DNA of 64,000 bases from Aquilaria yunnanensis. Its lineage: Eukaryota; Streptophyta; Magnoliopsida; Malvales; Thymelaeaceae. Of the stretch, positions 35,419 to 50,255 are shown piece by piece; the stretch's first letter is position 1; every line of letters starts with the position of its first letter. The stretch spans positions 99,338,893-99,402,892 of the forward strand of contig CM077594.1 of assembly GCA_039654915.1 (NCBI GenBank). The letters are read 5' to 3'. Under the pieces are notes generated by a model. The model had not been told where the DNA came from. It saw only the letters and a program-made list of their open reading frames with translations, and did no database searches. Position numbers and translations under genes: made by a program.

Positions 35419-36827
35419 GAGTGATTGTGCCTTGTTCTTTAAATTGGCTCCTAACATTTAATTATTGTTCTATTTTGTCCCTAATCTTGATTTCTTACAT
35501 AGAAAGTCTTTAATCCAATTTAAGTGTTCTACCTTGAACATTCTGTTAACTTAAAGCGTCAAATTTGATAGAAAAAAGGAAAAAACTAGTTTCAACCCTT
35601 GAAAATTTTATTTTTACCTTGGAAACCTTAGAAATCTCGAAACTTTTATATTTGATAATTAAACCACCGTCCCTACAATATACCACACTCATATCCCTCT
35701 TCAACCACCACCGTTCATGAAAGTCACCAATGGCGGCTCAGTTTTATAGTGTTAAGGCTGGAGAACATAGCCCTATGGTTTTAAGGCTCAATTTTGCTTG
35801 GATTGGTTCAATTTTTTATTTGAATGAATTTTTTGTCCAATTTTCAGCTTGAGATAAGCCAGCAAATCATTCATGTGACATCAAAGTGTAAGTCAGGCCC
35901 ATGCAACTGAAATTACATTTCAGATGAAAAAGAATAAACTCATTTGCTTTAATTATCCAATAAATTAACCAATTAAATAAAACCAACATGTGGCTAGGTG
36001 CTTGCAGAAATGCCAACATGAGTTGGTAACCTCGAATTGTCTGTTTAAGTATTAGAAATGTGAGCTGGAGTTAAGACTGCATACTTTAAAAGTTGGAGTT
36101 GTAATCAGTTTCTCACCAAGCATCACCAATAACAGTAGCATCTGCCAAAGGCTTCCACTGTCACCAACTAGGGCGGCAAGGCCACCAACTATAGCGGCAT
36201 AGGACCACCAACCTCAATGGCATCATGCTCGTGGCTAGCTATTGTCATTCCAGCCTAGTGGCCCTTCTACGAATTGTAACCATCACAATTTCATCATGAT
36301 GCTTCTGACGATGCAAACATCGCCAATCAGTGAGTAAATGAGAGGGGTTTTACTCCTTAAAGGCCACTGTACACAAAGAAATCATTCTCTTTTATCAATT
36401 TTACAAACACAACATTTAATTTTAAAATCAAAGTTAGGTTTCATGAACAATTTCAAAAAACTTAAATTTGTTTTGAATAAAAAATTCAACCAAATGATGT
36501 AAAATTGAGCGATCAAACCATAAAGTTATTGTTCTTTGACCTTAACATTACAAAATTGAGATATCCATCAGTGACTTTCATGAACGGTAATGGCCAAAGA
36601 GGGAAGCGAACATGGTAGAGACAATAGTTTGATTGTTAAATGTGAAAGTTTCTAATGCAAAAATAAAATAAACTAATTTTTCACTTTTTTCCATCAAATT
36701 TAACATCTTAAGTTAAACGGAGGGTCCAAAATAGAACACTTAGATGAACTTTCTATGCAAAAAATTGAGGTTAGGATCTAAAATAGAATAATAATTAAAT
36801 ATTATGGGTCACAAATGCAATAACCTC
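35419..36827. mobile_element. Long-TIR (Mutator-like) element
   Basis: Arms of about 320-340 bp. Left pieces ATTTAATTATTGTTCTATTTTG, CATAGAAAGT, AAGTGTTCTA, GTCAAATTTGATAGAAAAAA and CCGTTCATGAAAGTCAC recur inverted at the right (36500-36827). The interior (35770-36500) includes a GC-richer CACC/GGCGGC segment at 36115-36320 that looks captured, but I recognise no protein. The ends are set by TIR decay and no TSD was found. Confidence 0.7.
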
Positions 36828-37311
36828 ACAAATGTTGCTTTTATAGGTGCCTAGCACCAACACTCACTTTTTTTTATTTTTATAACATTTAACAAAACTG
36901 TTGGATAGTTTTTTATTAGTTTCTTTTTTGTTTTATCCGATTCTTCCACTATTTCAAATTTAGTCCTTTACATCCCCAATTATCACTTTAATAAAATTTT
37001 CCAAGAAGTAATTTTTTTATATTTTTTCACATGTTCAAGAGTTAATAAGTTATAACAGGTACATGATTTTGGAGAAAGAAAATTAAAATTAATTAGTTTC
37101 CATGCATTTTGAAGTACTATATTTAAATTAATTAGTACATAGTTTTTTTAATTATTTCTTAGAAAAATTATCTCCATCAAAGTCATTTCTAATTAAGAAT
37201 ACTATCTATATACTATATATACATTGGCTGCATATGAGAATAACATATAAAATTAGTATCATAAGTTAAAATAATTTATGGATGGTTAAGATGTCTTCTT
37301 TAAAATTTTAA
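36828..37311. other. No gene seen
   Basis: AT-rich spacer between two long-TIR elements. Confidence 0.35.
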
Positions 37312-38725
37312 GGGTAAAGTATACAAGAGATTACTTAGCTTATTCTTGTGTCCTAAATGGATAACTGATCTTTAAGTTCAGTTAATCAAACAAACTAACC
37401 TTGTATTACGCATCAAAATTGCGTACTTTCCGTCAACTTCATCATTAAATTGAATGAAAAATGCTGATATGACATTAATTAACACTAAAAAAAATCTAGA
37501 ATAATGATTTTGGTCCTCAAACTTTCATAATCAATATTTCTAAACCTTAACTTTTCTCATCAATCACCAACACCGTTTCTTCTTCTTCATTTCTCTCCAT
37601 TATTTCCCTAGCATCTTCCACCTTGCACCTTCTCCTTTCGAGGGCAATTTCTTGCCTTCAAGCACAAACTCTCCATTTGCCTCTTGCCCTATCCTTGTCC
37701 CACGAGGATTGTTGGTCAAAAAAAGCCACCTCCACCTTTATTGACACTGAGGCTTTAAGTATCGAAATTGCAGGCGCGACAACCTTTACCGAAGGACTAG
37801 CAGGACATTTTTCAACGCCATCAATGCCCTTCACGGTCACACAAAGAAGACCTACTACATTGATGTTCAGTGTAAGAACTGAATCGATACTATTAAAAAG
37901 AAATTCAATGTCAAAAAAGCTAAGGTTTCATATTTCATTGACCTTCTCATGGCTCTTCTTTGATTAAATGGATGTGCTTATTAGGTCTAATTATTCCTCA
38001 AAGAAACCTTCATCATAGTTAAAGCAATCGCCCATGTCATCATTGAGGTTGTTCTCGAGGATTCTCGAATCTTTGCCAATCACCTTACCGTTAGCGCTAT
38101 TGTATAGTAGGACGCCTCGATCAATATTTGTGGTCGCTATACTACAGAAGAAGGGGACCTTGCCTCTTCAGTCGCCATTTAAGAAAGTGGCTTCTTTTTA
38201 CATTACCGCAAATGAAAGGTTTATGATTGTGGAGGCTGATCTGACGCTTCTCCTTACACTGCCCCTTCTCTCTTATATTGTATTCTTTGCTTCCCTCTAG
38301 GGTTTAAAATAAGTTTGAAAGATAAAAATCAAACACAAGCGAGATGATTTTATTTTTTACTTGTTTCATTGGATTGTCACTTAATTTATGTTGGAAAATA
38401 TGCATTAAGAGCATAAAAGATTTCTAGGGATAGGATGGAAATGGTGGAGGAGGAAGAGGCGATGGTGGTTCTTAGGAAAAGTTAAGTTTTAAAATTTAAA
38501 GTTTAGAAATATTGATTAAGAAGTTTGAGGACTAAAGTTGTAATTTAAATTTTATTTAATGTTAATTAATATTATGTTAGCATTTTTCATCCGATTTAAC
38601 AGTAATATAAATTATCCAATTAGGACAAATAACATGAGATTAGGTAATTTAATAGGCTAAACTTAAAGGTCAGATATTCATTTAAGACACAAAAATAAGT
38701 TAGGTACCCGCTGTAAATCTTACCC
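37312..38725. mobile_element. Long-TIR (Mutator-like) element with protein-like interior
   Basis: TIRs of about 250 bp: left GGGTAAAGTATACAAGAG, TGTCCTAAATGGATAACTGA, GAATGAAAAATGCT, TTAATTAACA, TCCTCAAACTTTC and AATCAATATTTCTAAAC all recur inverted between 38460 and 38725. The flanks (AAATTTTAA and AATTTTTTA) agree at 7 of 9 positions, a decayed 9-bp duplication at best. The interior 37600-38300 is higher in GC, with partial open frames broken by stops, as expected of a Pack-MULE with a captured gene fragment. The donor gene is not recognised. Confidence 0.75.
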
Positions 38726-38850
38726 AATTTTTTAATGTTAAAAACTACTATTGAATAGCTTTCCTTATACTAAAAGCTAACATTCTTCCTAAATATAACC
38801 ATCATTTGATTAATTTCAAATCACTCTAATACGGTAAAAATTAATGTTTA

Positions 38851-39683
38851 CTCCCTATGTCCTGATTTGTTTGTAGCACTTCGTTTTGGCTCAAAGTTTT
38901 AGGAGCTCATTTCTTTTATAATTGTTCTTTGTTTTACCCCTGGAATTCATCCGATCAATCTCCCCAACCACCAAACTCGGCTTTTCACCTCCTAGACTCC
39001 ACCGTCATCCCCGCCCTATGAAACCTTCGTCCCTGCCTCCACTCATCACCTCTATCCCCGCTTTGGTTTGTGCTTGCTCAAGAACCCCATCATGAATCGA
39101 ATGCCTTCCCAACATGATTTTGGTCTTCGTCCTTCTTCCACCCATGACGTGAATCACTCAATCGGAGCAATCGGATGCGGGTGAGGACAATGATTCCCTC
39201 ATAATCAAAGCAACCACTAGTGCGGGAGGACAACGATTTGCTCAAAATCAAACCTTCCCCATGCTTTTAAAGGCTCAACTCAAGCACCCAAAGGCCCCAA
39301 TTCAATGTTGCCGCCTACAAATCCTCGACTTCTCTTGTTCAGTGATGCTTCACCTTTTTCTCTCTCTTCCCCATGCCATAAATTGAATGATTGAGCCTCC
39401 TCATCCACCTTTCTTATATCAGTTGGGTTTCTTCATATGCTGCCGTCATTCCCGATCGCACCATCGCCTCCTTATTCCACCACCGTCCTCAATTCCTTGA
39501 TCTCCCAACCTGCAACACAATCGATGATGTTAAGAAGTTAGAATTGATTTTGGAATTTTGGCGAGAATTGAAAAGATGAGCATATTTGTCATTTAGGTTA
39601 GTATAACTTACCAAAAGGGGAAAATTATGTAAAGAATTTGAGATGAAAAAAAAAATAATGTAAAAAATATTAGGCGAATGGAG
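38851..39683. mobile_element. Stowaway-like element with GC-rich interior
   Basis: The left end CTCCCTATGTCCTGATTTG and inverted right end CTCCATTCGCCTAATATTT are flanked by TA on both sides (38849-38850, 39684-39685). The interior 38940-39560 is GC-rich with broken open frames, unlike ordinary short Stowaway MITEs. It may hold captured genic DNA, of unknown source. Confidence 0.6.
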
Positions 39684-39685
39684 TA

Positions 39686-40767
39686 TTTTAAAATCTAGAA
39701 GATATGATTTCTTAGTTTTTTATGGGATGTTCCCGGCGGAACTCTTTTTTTTTTTTTTAATGAAACAGTGGGAATAGATAGTGGAATGTATGTGCCAAGG
39801 AACAAGTAGTGGAATGTAATTGACTCATTAAGATAGAAAAAAAAATGAAAAGAGAGTGATTAGAAAAGCGTAGAAAGCTAATGATGCTTAGGGGCACAAT
39901 TAACTTAACACATTATTGTATTATTAACAGAGTATGGAGCACTTATTTTTTTTTTTAATCAGAATCAATGGAGCACTTAATTGGATGGTGATCCGTCGTT
40001 TTTAAAATGGAGTAGGCCTGAGATACCTGCGACTAGGTCTAGCGAGCCTAAGCACATGTTTAAAGAAGATTAAAATTTTTATTAATGGAGAAACCATGGG
40101 ACGTGTGTCAGAGCGGATAGGCGTAATGAGTCATTCATATGACATCTATCAATTCTTATTACAACTTAGAATTTAAATTTTGAATTTCTATGTTTACACC
40201 TAAAAGTTGGAATTAGGCGCTGTTTGAATGTCATTAAATACATTTTAGAAAATATTAATTGACTTTGTCTTAAATGAATCTCTATAATTTTCAAAATTTT
40301 TTGAATTGATGCATTCTAAAGTATTAAGTGAGATAAGATGAGGTATAGGATAGAGGTATAATAGATTTTTTAGAAGAGTATACTTTGAGTCATAAATTTT
40401 TTAGAAGAGTATACTTAGAACTGTTAACTCCATTAGTCCTAAAAATTTCACATTTTGTCAAATCAGTTTTGAGAATTTGTTTCTAATAGAGAATGATAGT
40501 GTGACACTTAACGTTGTTATCTCGAGGGACTAAACTGTCACTTTTAGACTATAGTGATCTATTTGAAAGTTTTATCAAATTTCAAGGGATCATTGTAAGT
40601 TTTTTTAAAAAATATGGGAATTAAATTGAATATTTTTTAAAAAAACAATTAGGAGCCAAATTGTAAATTTAAATTAATTAGGGACTCTTAGGGTCCCTAA
40701 TTTAGCTATTAATGTTTATTCTTTGGCCAAACAAACTATTAATAATTTAAACATGACTAAATAACAA
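39686..40767. other. No gene seen
   Basis: AT-rich sequence. The unit TTTTTTAGAAGAGTATACTT is repeated directly near 40367 and 40397. No other structure was noticed. Confidence 0.35.
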
Positions 40768-41228
40768 GGGAAAATTACAAAAATCTCTCTGTGGTTTGGT
40801 CTAATTTATATTTTGCCTATTCTATTTTAAAAAACCTACACTTTACCCTTATTTCCGTTACAGTGTCTGACAACAATTTCTGAAATCCTAATTTAAACTG
40901 TTTGAATATCATGTGTCCAGTAATTTCAAAATTTTTGATATTTTTTTCACAGCCAGTCAACAATTAAAAAAAATACTAATATGCATTTACAAGGAGAAAA
41001 ACACAATTATAGAAAGGAAAAACTAATAATTTAAAAATATTTATTAACTATAAAAAATATTTAAGAGATTGAAATTACTGAAATATCACTATCATACAAT
41101 TTAAATACAGTTTCAAAAGTTGTTATCAAACAATGTAAAAAACATAGGAGGCAAGATGTAGGTTTTCTAGAAATAGATGGGCAAACTGGAGGTTAAGGCA
41201 TACGTCGGGGGGTAATTGTAAGTTTTCC
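40768..41228. mobile_element. Mutator-like MITE with perfect 9-bp TSD
   Basis: Flanked by AAATAACAA at 40759-40767 and 41229-41237. TIRs of about 140 bp: left GGGAAAATTACAAAAATC..AAAACCTACACTTTACCC; right, inverted, GGAAAACTTACAATTACC..AAAACCTACATCTTGCC. 461 bp, no coding capacity. Its termini resemble those of the 5507-6108 element. Confidence 0.9.
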
Positions 41229-41250
41229 AAATAACAATTAATATATCAAG

Positions 41251-41467
41251 AAGAAAAACTTACAAAATCCCATGTAGTTTGGTCTAATTACAGTTTATCC
41301 CTCTTATTTTAGATCTCCCTTATTTTAGAAAACTTACATTTTCCCCCTACTTCTTTTATATTCTCAAATAATAATATCTGAAATCCTAATTTAAAGTGTA
41401 AATTTTTAAAAATAGAAGGGATAAAGTGTAGATTAAGTCAAATCATAGGAATTTTTTTTAATTTTCC
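41251..41467. mobile_element. Second, shorter member of the same TIR family
   Basis: It begins AGAAAAACTTACAAAATCCC and carries GTAGTTTGGTCTAATTACAGTTTATCC, close to the left arm of the 40768 element. The right end, inverted, reads AAGGAAAATTAAAAAAAATTCC, then ATGATTTGACTTAATCTACAC. No matching 9-bp flanks were found. Confidence 0.6.
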
Positions 41468-41569
41468 TTATTAGGAAAGAGCCCAAATGTTTCATCAAAC
41501 AGTTTCATATTATGGTAAAATGGCATAGGTCAGTGAAGGCTAAATTTGGGTCATGATGCAATTTATTTT

Positions 41570-41890
41570 AACTTAAATCAAATTAGTCTAAGATGACTTA
41601 TTTTATTTTTATTATTTTTTATCTTGAACCAATTTTATTTGAAATCCAATATTATGGAGGTGTAATAATCTAATAAAATAAAATTTTTATGATGTTGCTA
41701 AATTTTTATAAAAAATGTTTTAATGCCTAAAAAATTCATAAAAAACATAATAATATCACAAAAATTTACCATCAATGGATTATGACACCCCATATGATAT
41801 TTAATTTCAAATAAAATTAATTTTAGGTAAAAAAATATATGTAAAAATAAAAATAAATTATTTTAGATTAAGTTGACTTAAATTAAAAGA
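41570..41890. mobile_element. Palindromic MITE, copy 2
   Basis: Inverted ends AACTTAAATCAAATTAGTCT / AGATTAAGTTGACTTAAATT, and TTTTATTTGAAATCCAATAT paired with ATATTTAATTTCAAATAAAA. It shares order and motifs with 33645-33947 (TAATCTA..AAATTTT.ATGAT..TGCTAAATTT.TATAAAAAAT.TTTAATGCC). Confidence 0.6.
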
Positions 41891-43512
41891 ACTCATTCCA
41901 AAAAGGCTAAAATCAGTTGTTTTTCAGCAACGCTAGGCGGGCTTTCAAGGCCCATGGGCCTCGGTCACTAAACAAAATCAACGTTAAATTTAGTTCTTGT
42001 GCGGTTGGTGTCTGCTCATTAAACCTGTCATTCTGATTTTAGCAAAGTGTGATTTATTTGAATAAATTTTCTTTAACTTTTGTAGTTTACTTGGTGGGGG
42101 AAAAAACGATCAATGGCGAATTGAGCCAGAACACAAACATTTAGACGGGTGATAGGGATCAAAGCTTCCGGTAAACATCGGATAAAAAATTTTGGCTCGA
42201 GAATTAGAACACTTTGTTTATGAATAAAATATAGACTACAAAGTTCTAACCCCAACATAAACAGATATGGCTTCGGCTGGCCCTATTGAACATATAATAC
42301 AATAAATTACCTTTTGATTGTAAGCTGAGTTTATCAAATATTGGACTTCAACAGCTTATCGACCCATTAGACTTATGGCTTCGTTTGCTAATTTTGGTTT
42401 TATAGGTGAATCATAAATGCCTTCGTAAAACTGTATAAGCCTTTTAAGTCACGTACTTTTCTTCAGGCTGACTGGCTGAAGAACTGAAATGGCAGAAATT
42501 AAAAAACTTGAGGGCTCAATTAGGAGTTTGAGCTCCACTCACAGTTTCTTCTTCATTGAAGGCTGGCTAGAATTGGCATTTCTAGGTTTAGGCACTGGCT
42601 CAACAGAAAAGTAAATCAAACACGAGGGGGGACAATAGGAGGCCGATCAAGAAGTATTGCATTTGGAATTGAGAGGTATTAGCAAGGGAATTAGTGCTTT
42701 CTTGCTTATCTGTAAATTGTGCATTTAGTTTTTGAATGAGTGCTGCTTCGATAGCCATGGATTCTGTTTGGAAAGGGCAAGAAAACTTAGTGGCCTGTTG
42801 TGACAGGCTCTGTACCTAAGTGATATCGTCCATGAGGGGCCAGAAATTTTTAGAAATTCTGAGTCTGTGTCTACCAGAGTGTGTCTGGGTTATGTGCCAA
42901 GTAATAGAGAACTATATGTACTCATGAACATCTCTCATTGTATAATTACCTCTTGTATAATTCTTAGGGGACTTGTCATTAATTTTGGCTGTTCGCATGC
43001 ATAATATTTTCTTAATCGAGCTTCTATGAAACTCAAATTTTTGTGCTCATGTGTAGGAGAGGAACATGATCAATAGCTTGCTAATTAGTATTTCGTTATG
43101 AAAGTGATATTTTCTTTATTTTTTTTATGCTAATTTTTTCTTTATCTAATAATTACTTGAATCATAATTATAACAAAGTTATTGGTTTTTTTTAATGATT
43201 TTTTCCATACCGACCTAAAAGTAAAAAATTAATAAAAATATTATTTAAAAATATTTAAAAATGTTGTTCGGACTTCTTAAAATTTAGAATCTAAATTGGT
43301 TCATGATTTAATTAAATAATCCTTATATGCAAAATATTACTTATAACCACTTGTTTTAATTTCCATACAAACCACCCATAAGCATGAAACTAGTGTAAGC
43401 TTTTCCCTTGCACTTTGCAAGTGCATTTTAAGGGAATTTTTTTTTCAAAGTTTTATATTTAATGCGTTTGATTGATCCCCAATTCACTCATTTTTCAGGT
43501 TAATGTTTTTTA
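41891..43512. other. No gene seen
   Basis: Unique AT-rich sequence. The part 42480-42960 is slightly richer in GC but has no frame with a recognisable domain and no convincing splice pattern. Confidence 0.35.
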
Positions 43513-43520
43513 CTGGTGAA

Positions 43521-44660
43521 TAAGTGTGGCAAAATTTGACCCGATTTGAAAACTTGCATAAACTTGCCCAAACCCAAACACGGCCTGACCCATTTTTGAC
43601 CAGAAAGTCAATGACCCGAATATGGTTGTACCAACCCGACTTGAATCCGAACCCGAACCCGAACCGATTAAAGTGAAACCCGAAAAAGCTAAAAACCAGA
43701 ATACCCAAATCCAAATTGGACTGAACTGAATTGACCCGAACTCGAAATGACCTAAACCTGAGACTAACCTGACTTAAACCCAAAAAGACCTGAGTCAAAA
43801 CCCGACAAGATTCGATTTCTAAGATTTATTAAATTAACCCATAACTTTATGAGATAATTAGATTTTTTCTTAAAAAATTATTAGATTTACCTTAAACTCT
43901 CTAAAGTTGACAAATTTATCCCAAAATTTTCAATTTTTTCTAGAACTTTCTAAAAATCTTCCATTCGCACCCAAACTCTTCCATTTCACCTACACTGATC
44001 TCAAACGACCTCTAGGGCTCCAAATTAGTACTTAAACTAAATTAATTCCTATTTTTACCCTAAATAATGATTCTAAATTCTTAAAAAATTATAACTCGAT
44101 ATGACAACATAATTTAAATGCATCTGATCCTACCAACTTCTTAAGTTCTAAAATGACGGAGTTTATAGTTTCATGAATAAAATTTGCAAAGTTTTGAATT
44201 AGATATTTTTATTAAAATAATTATATATTAATATATTTATATCTAGTTAAATTATTTTTTAGATTATTTTTTATGCATAGTAATTTTTTAGTTATGAGAT
44301 ACCTAAATTTTAAAATTTTCATTTTCGTCACTCATAAAAATTGTAACATGGGTCTCTAAACTTTTCAAATATTTGTATCAGAAATAAAATTCTTTAATTT
44401 AAAATTTAGCAAAATCTAAATAAAAAATTAAATTAATCAAGTTATTTCAGCTTATGCACCAATAACAAATTAGATCTAAATATTAACCCGAATCTAACCT
44501 GAAACTCAAATAATCCAACATGAAATTGAAATTAACCCAACTTGAATTAAACCCGAACCCAAATAATCTGACCTGAACATGAATTAATGCTAACCCGACT
44601 AAACCTAAACCTGAATGACCTGATCCAAACCTAACACGACTTACCAAATTGCCATCCCTA
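43521..44660. mobile_element. Non-autonomous hAT element with perfect 8-bp TSD
   Basis: Flanked by CTGGTGAA at 43513-43520 and 44661-44668. Ends are TAAGTGTGGCAAAATTTG at the left and, inverted, TAGGGATGGCAATTTGG at the right, the TAGGGGTGGCAA-type terminus of plant hAT elements. Both subterminal regions are packed with ACCCGA/AACCTGA-type hexamers (43600-43800, 44480-44640), likely transposase-binding repeats. No transposase frame was seen. Sequence of the same type occurs inside 55020-58610. Confidence 0.92.
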
Positions 44661-44824
44661 CTGGTGAAGTTGATTTCTTACTGTTTTGAATCTTTTGATT
44701 TTGAATTGCCACACACAAGCACACACTTGACGATATGTACTTTTTATTGATGGAATTTTCCATGCATCTAACTTCTCAATGGCATTGTGGAATCAGAAGA
44801 CAATTGATGGCATATTTGTGTATT

Positions 44825-45743
44825 GGCAAATGTATAAAATTTACCACTAATATATCACTATAAGTTTTTTTTGCCTAATATGACACTAATGTTTTTAAAA
44901 TGGCTCGTATTAACCACACATGTAAATGAAAATATGACAATTGAATATTATGATGAGAGTCAGAAGATATTGAAAATTCAAAATGTTTGGAGATTGCCAA
45001 GTTATATCCAGCATGGGAGGGAATATGGTGTGTGCAGATATAATGTTCTCATCCCTACCAATGGTTCAACACGTCTTGCTCTTCTAAACGTTTCCTTCAT
45101 TACAGTCGGTAAGTCATCAGAAAAAATAGTCTCATCTTCAAGTTTTCCAATTGTTGATCAATCTAAGAACATTCGCTTGCGCTTGTTCCCAGAAAGAAGA
45201 AAAATGGGTGGCATTCGAAGGGAAAGATGAGATGATGGAGCAACTGAATAGCTCCCGTAGCGATTTGCAACTAGAGGAAAAATCTAGAAAAGAGAATGAG
45301 ATTAGCCCCAGCGAACAAGCTCCAAAATAGAAAAGCCCCCAATTCCAGATTTTCAACAAATCCTTCCCAAAACCCGATTGCCAACTCTTTCCCAAATCCC
45401 AAATTCCAGATTTTCAACAACAAAACCGTAACTTATACTGCTCCAATTTCAAAGTTTGAATAACCATCACCTCTTCTTTTGCATTTTACAGATGTGGTGC
45501 ATGATTTTTTTCACATAAGCATTTATTTTGCCATTGAAGCACATTCTTCATAGAATATTCTTATCGTTCATAGAATGTTCTTCGCGGACATTGGCTCAAT
45601 GGCATATTTGCCCCTAATTTACAATGTTAGTAGCCAATATGAGTCATTTTAAAAACATTAGTGTCATATTGAGCAAATAAAAAATTATAGTTGCATATTT
45701 GTGCCCCGGGCCAAAAATTAGTGGCAAATTTAATACTTCTGCC
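44825..45743. mobile_element. Long-TIR (Mutator-like) element
   Basis: TIRs of about 110-130 bp: left GGCAAATGTATAAAATTTACCACTAA and AATATGACACTAATGTTTTTAAAATG; right inverted GGCAGAAGTATTAAATTTGCCACTAA with the same AATATGACACTAATG block. With flanks taken one base outside, TTTGTGTAT and TTTACGCAT agree at 6 of 9 positions and all three differences are transitions, so a decayed 9-bp TSD is possible. The interior carries a partial open frame (44926-45230) with no known domain. Confidence 0.7.
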
Positions 45744-45770
45744 TTTACGCATTTAAAAATGTCAGTGGCA

Positions 45771-45810
<40 letters not shown>

Positions 45811-45834
45811 GTTCATTATTATTTATTATTATTG
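45771..45834. repeat. (ATT)n microsatellite
   Basis: A trinucleotide run, pure to about 45810, then interrupted ATT units. It lies just outside the preceding TIR element. Confidence 0.9.
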
Positions 45835-46990
45835 CTGTGTTCTTAATGAAAAATTCACTTCCCACTTAATTGAACAACTATGTTGTCAAACACTTTAATT
45901 TACTAAAAAAATATATTTAATTGTTGATTTGTCAAACATATTTTACATTCAATTACATACCGTGTCTAGCTACTACATTTCAAATGTTATAACTAAAACA
46001 AAATTCTCAAATAGTAGTATTATCTATACTAATCTTGATTGATAAAGTTTTATTGATAATTGAAAAAAATATTTTTTTCATATATAATTATATACAAATT
46101 TTTAATTAATTTAGTGAAGTGTGATTATCTCCTAAGGGCATTATGGTCAATTTATCCTATTTAAGGAAACAAGAAAATGACATTTTTTATTCTCACTATC
46201 ATGCGAGGGGGTACGTGAAAAATTCATTACACCTCGGGGGTAAAGTGAAGGATCTCCAAACAAGAGAGGGTAAGTGAAATTTCTATTAAGCCTTAGGGTT
46301 TTTTTTGAAAATTTCCCTATCATTTTCTTGAAAATTCAATGTTGATTTAATTTGATTCATGATTTGGGATTTGTACTATATTGCAATCTGCATTTTGTTG
46401 TGAGGCAACTAACAAAGATACAAAGTTTTCATGTCAATTATACTTAAAGAGAAAAAAAATACTAAAAAAGTTATGAATCTAAAACCAAGTTATGATCCAT
46501 TTAGAAATTCTAAAAAATTGAAATTTCTGAAAAGTGTTGGTAACAAATTTAGTAAATAGAAAATATAAGGCATAGGACCAATATAGTGAATTTGAGATTT
46601 CATGACAAATGAGAAATTAAGAGTCAGCACAAAATTTTGGGCTCTAAAATATAAGAACCAAAAGTTTAGAAAAAAGTGGTAAAAATGTATACTTTCAAAA
46701 TTTAAGTACCAAAAGAAAGGATATCTGCTAATTGCCCTTTCCCGAACCAAAATAACCAGCCCAAGAAGAGATAATTTCGGCCGAGAGAAATTGGCCCAAG
46801 AACAGTGTCAGGTAATATGTTTTCGTGTCCGATTAAAAATTAGCAGGCCTTTGGGCTCCATTAACCAGGCCAGGAGAAAATGTAGGCCTGACTAGACTCG
46901 ATAGACAAGCCCATCTTGGCTCCTCACCATCACACCGAAGGAGCAAATTCTAAAACCTCCTCGACGTTCCCAAAGGCATACATCAGCCGT
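45835..46990. other. Upstream of plastid HSP70, mostly AT-rich
   Basis: No gene seen. At about 46290-46320, GGTTTTTTTTGAAAATTTCCCT looks like one end of a Mutator-like TIR (inverted: AGGGAAATTTTCAAAAAAAACC), but no partner was found. GC content rises from about 46740 toward the promoter. Confidence 0.35.
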
Positions 46991-46996
46991 AGATGA

Positions 46997-47016
46997 TTCT
47001 AGAATTTTGCCACGTG
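46997..47016 (+). promoter_or_regulatory. Heat-shock-element-like motif next to a G-box
   Basis: TTCTAGAA (46997-47004) is two inverted nTTCn/nGAAn units, followed by TTTTG where a third TTC would be. Then comes CACGTG at 47011-47016, extended as CCACGTGTC (ABRE/G-box type). It lies about 150 bp before the HSP70 ATG. A weak TATAG is near 47055. Heat or ABA/light control is suggested by motifs only. Confidence 0.5.
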
Positions 47017-47158
47017 TCACTCACACGCTCACACACCACCCCTCCTCTCCCCTCTATAGTCAAGCCTAAACCCTCTTCTTATCTTCGTCCAAAGAAAACA
47101 CAGCTAGCCTCCTTACCAGCGCCCAACCCGGCATCCCCTAGCCAACTACTCTTCTCAC

Positions 47159-50255
<3,097 letters not shown>

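Noticed and set aside
44871..45230. 119-residue open frame with protein-like ..RYNVLIPTNGSTRLALLNVSF..
   Set aside because: It lies inside a TIR element and begins within the TIR itself; no family is recognised, so it is noted only as possible cargo.
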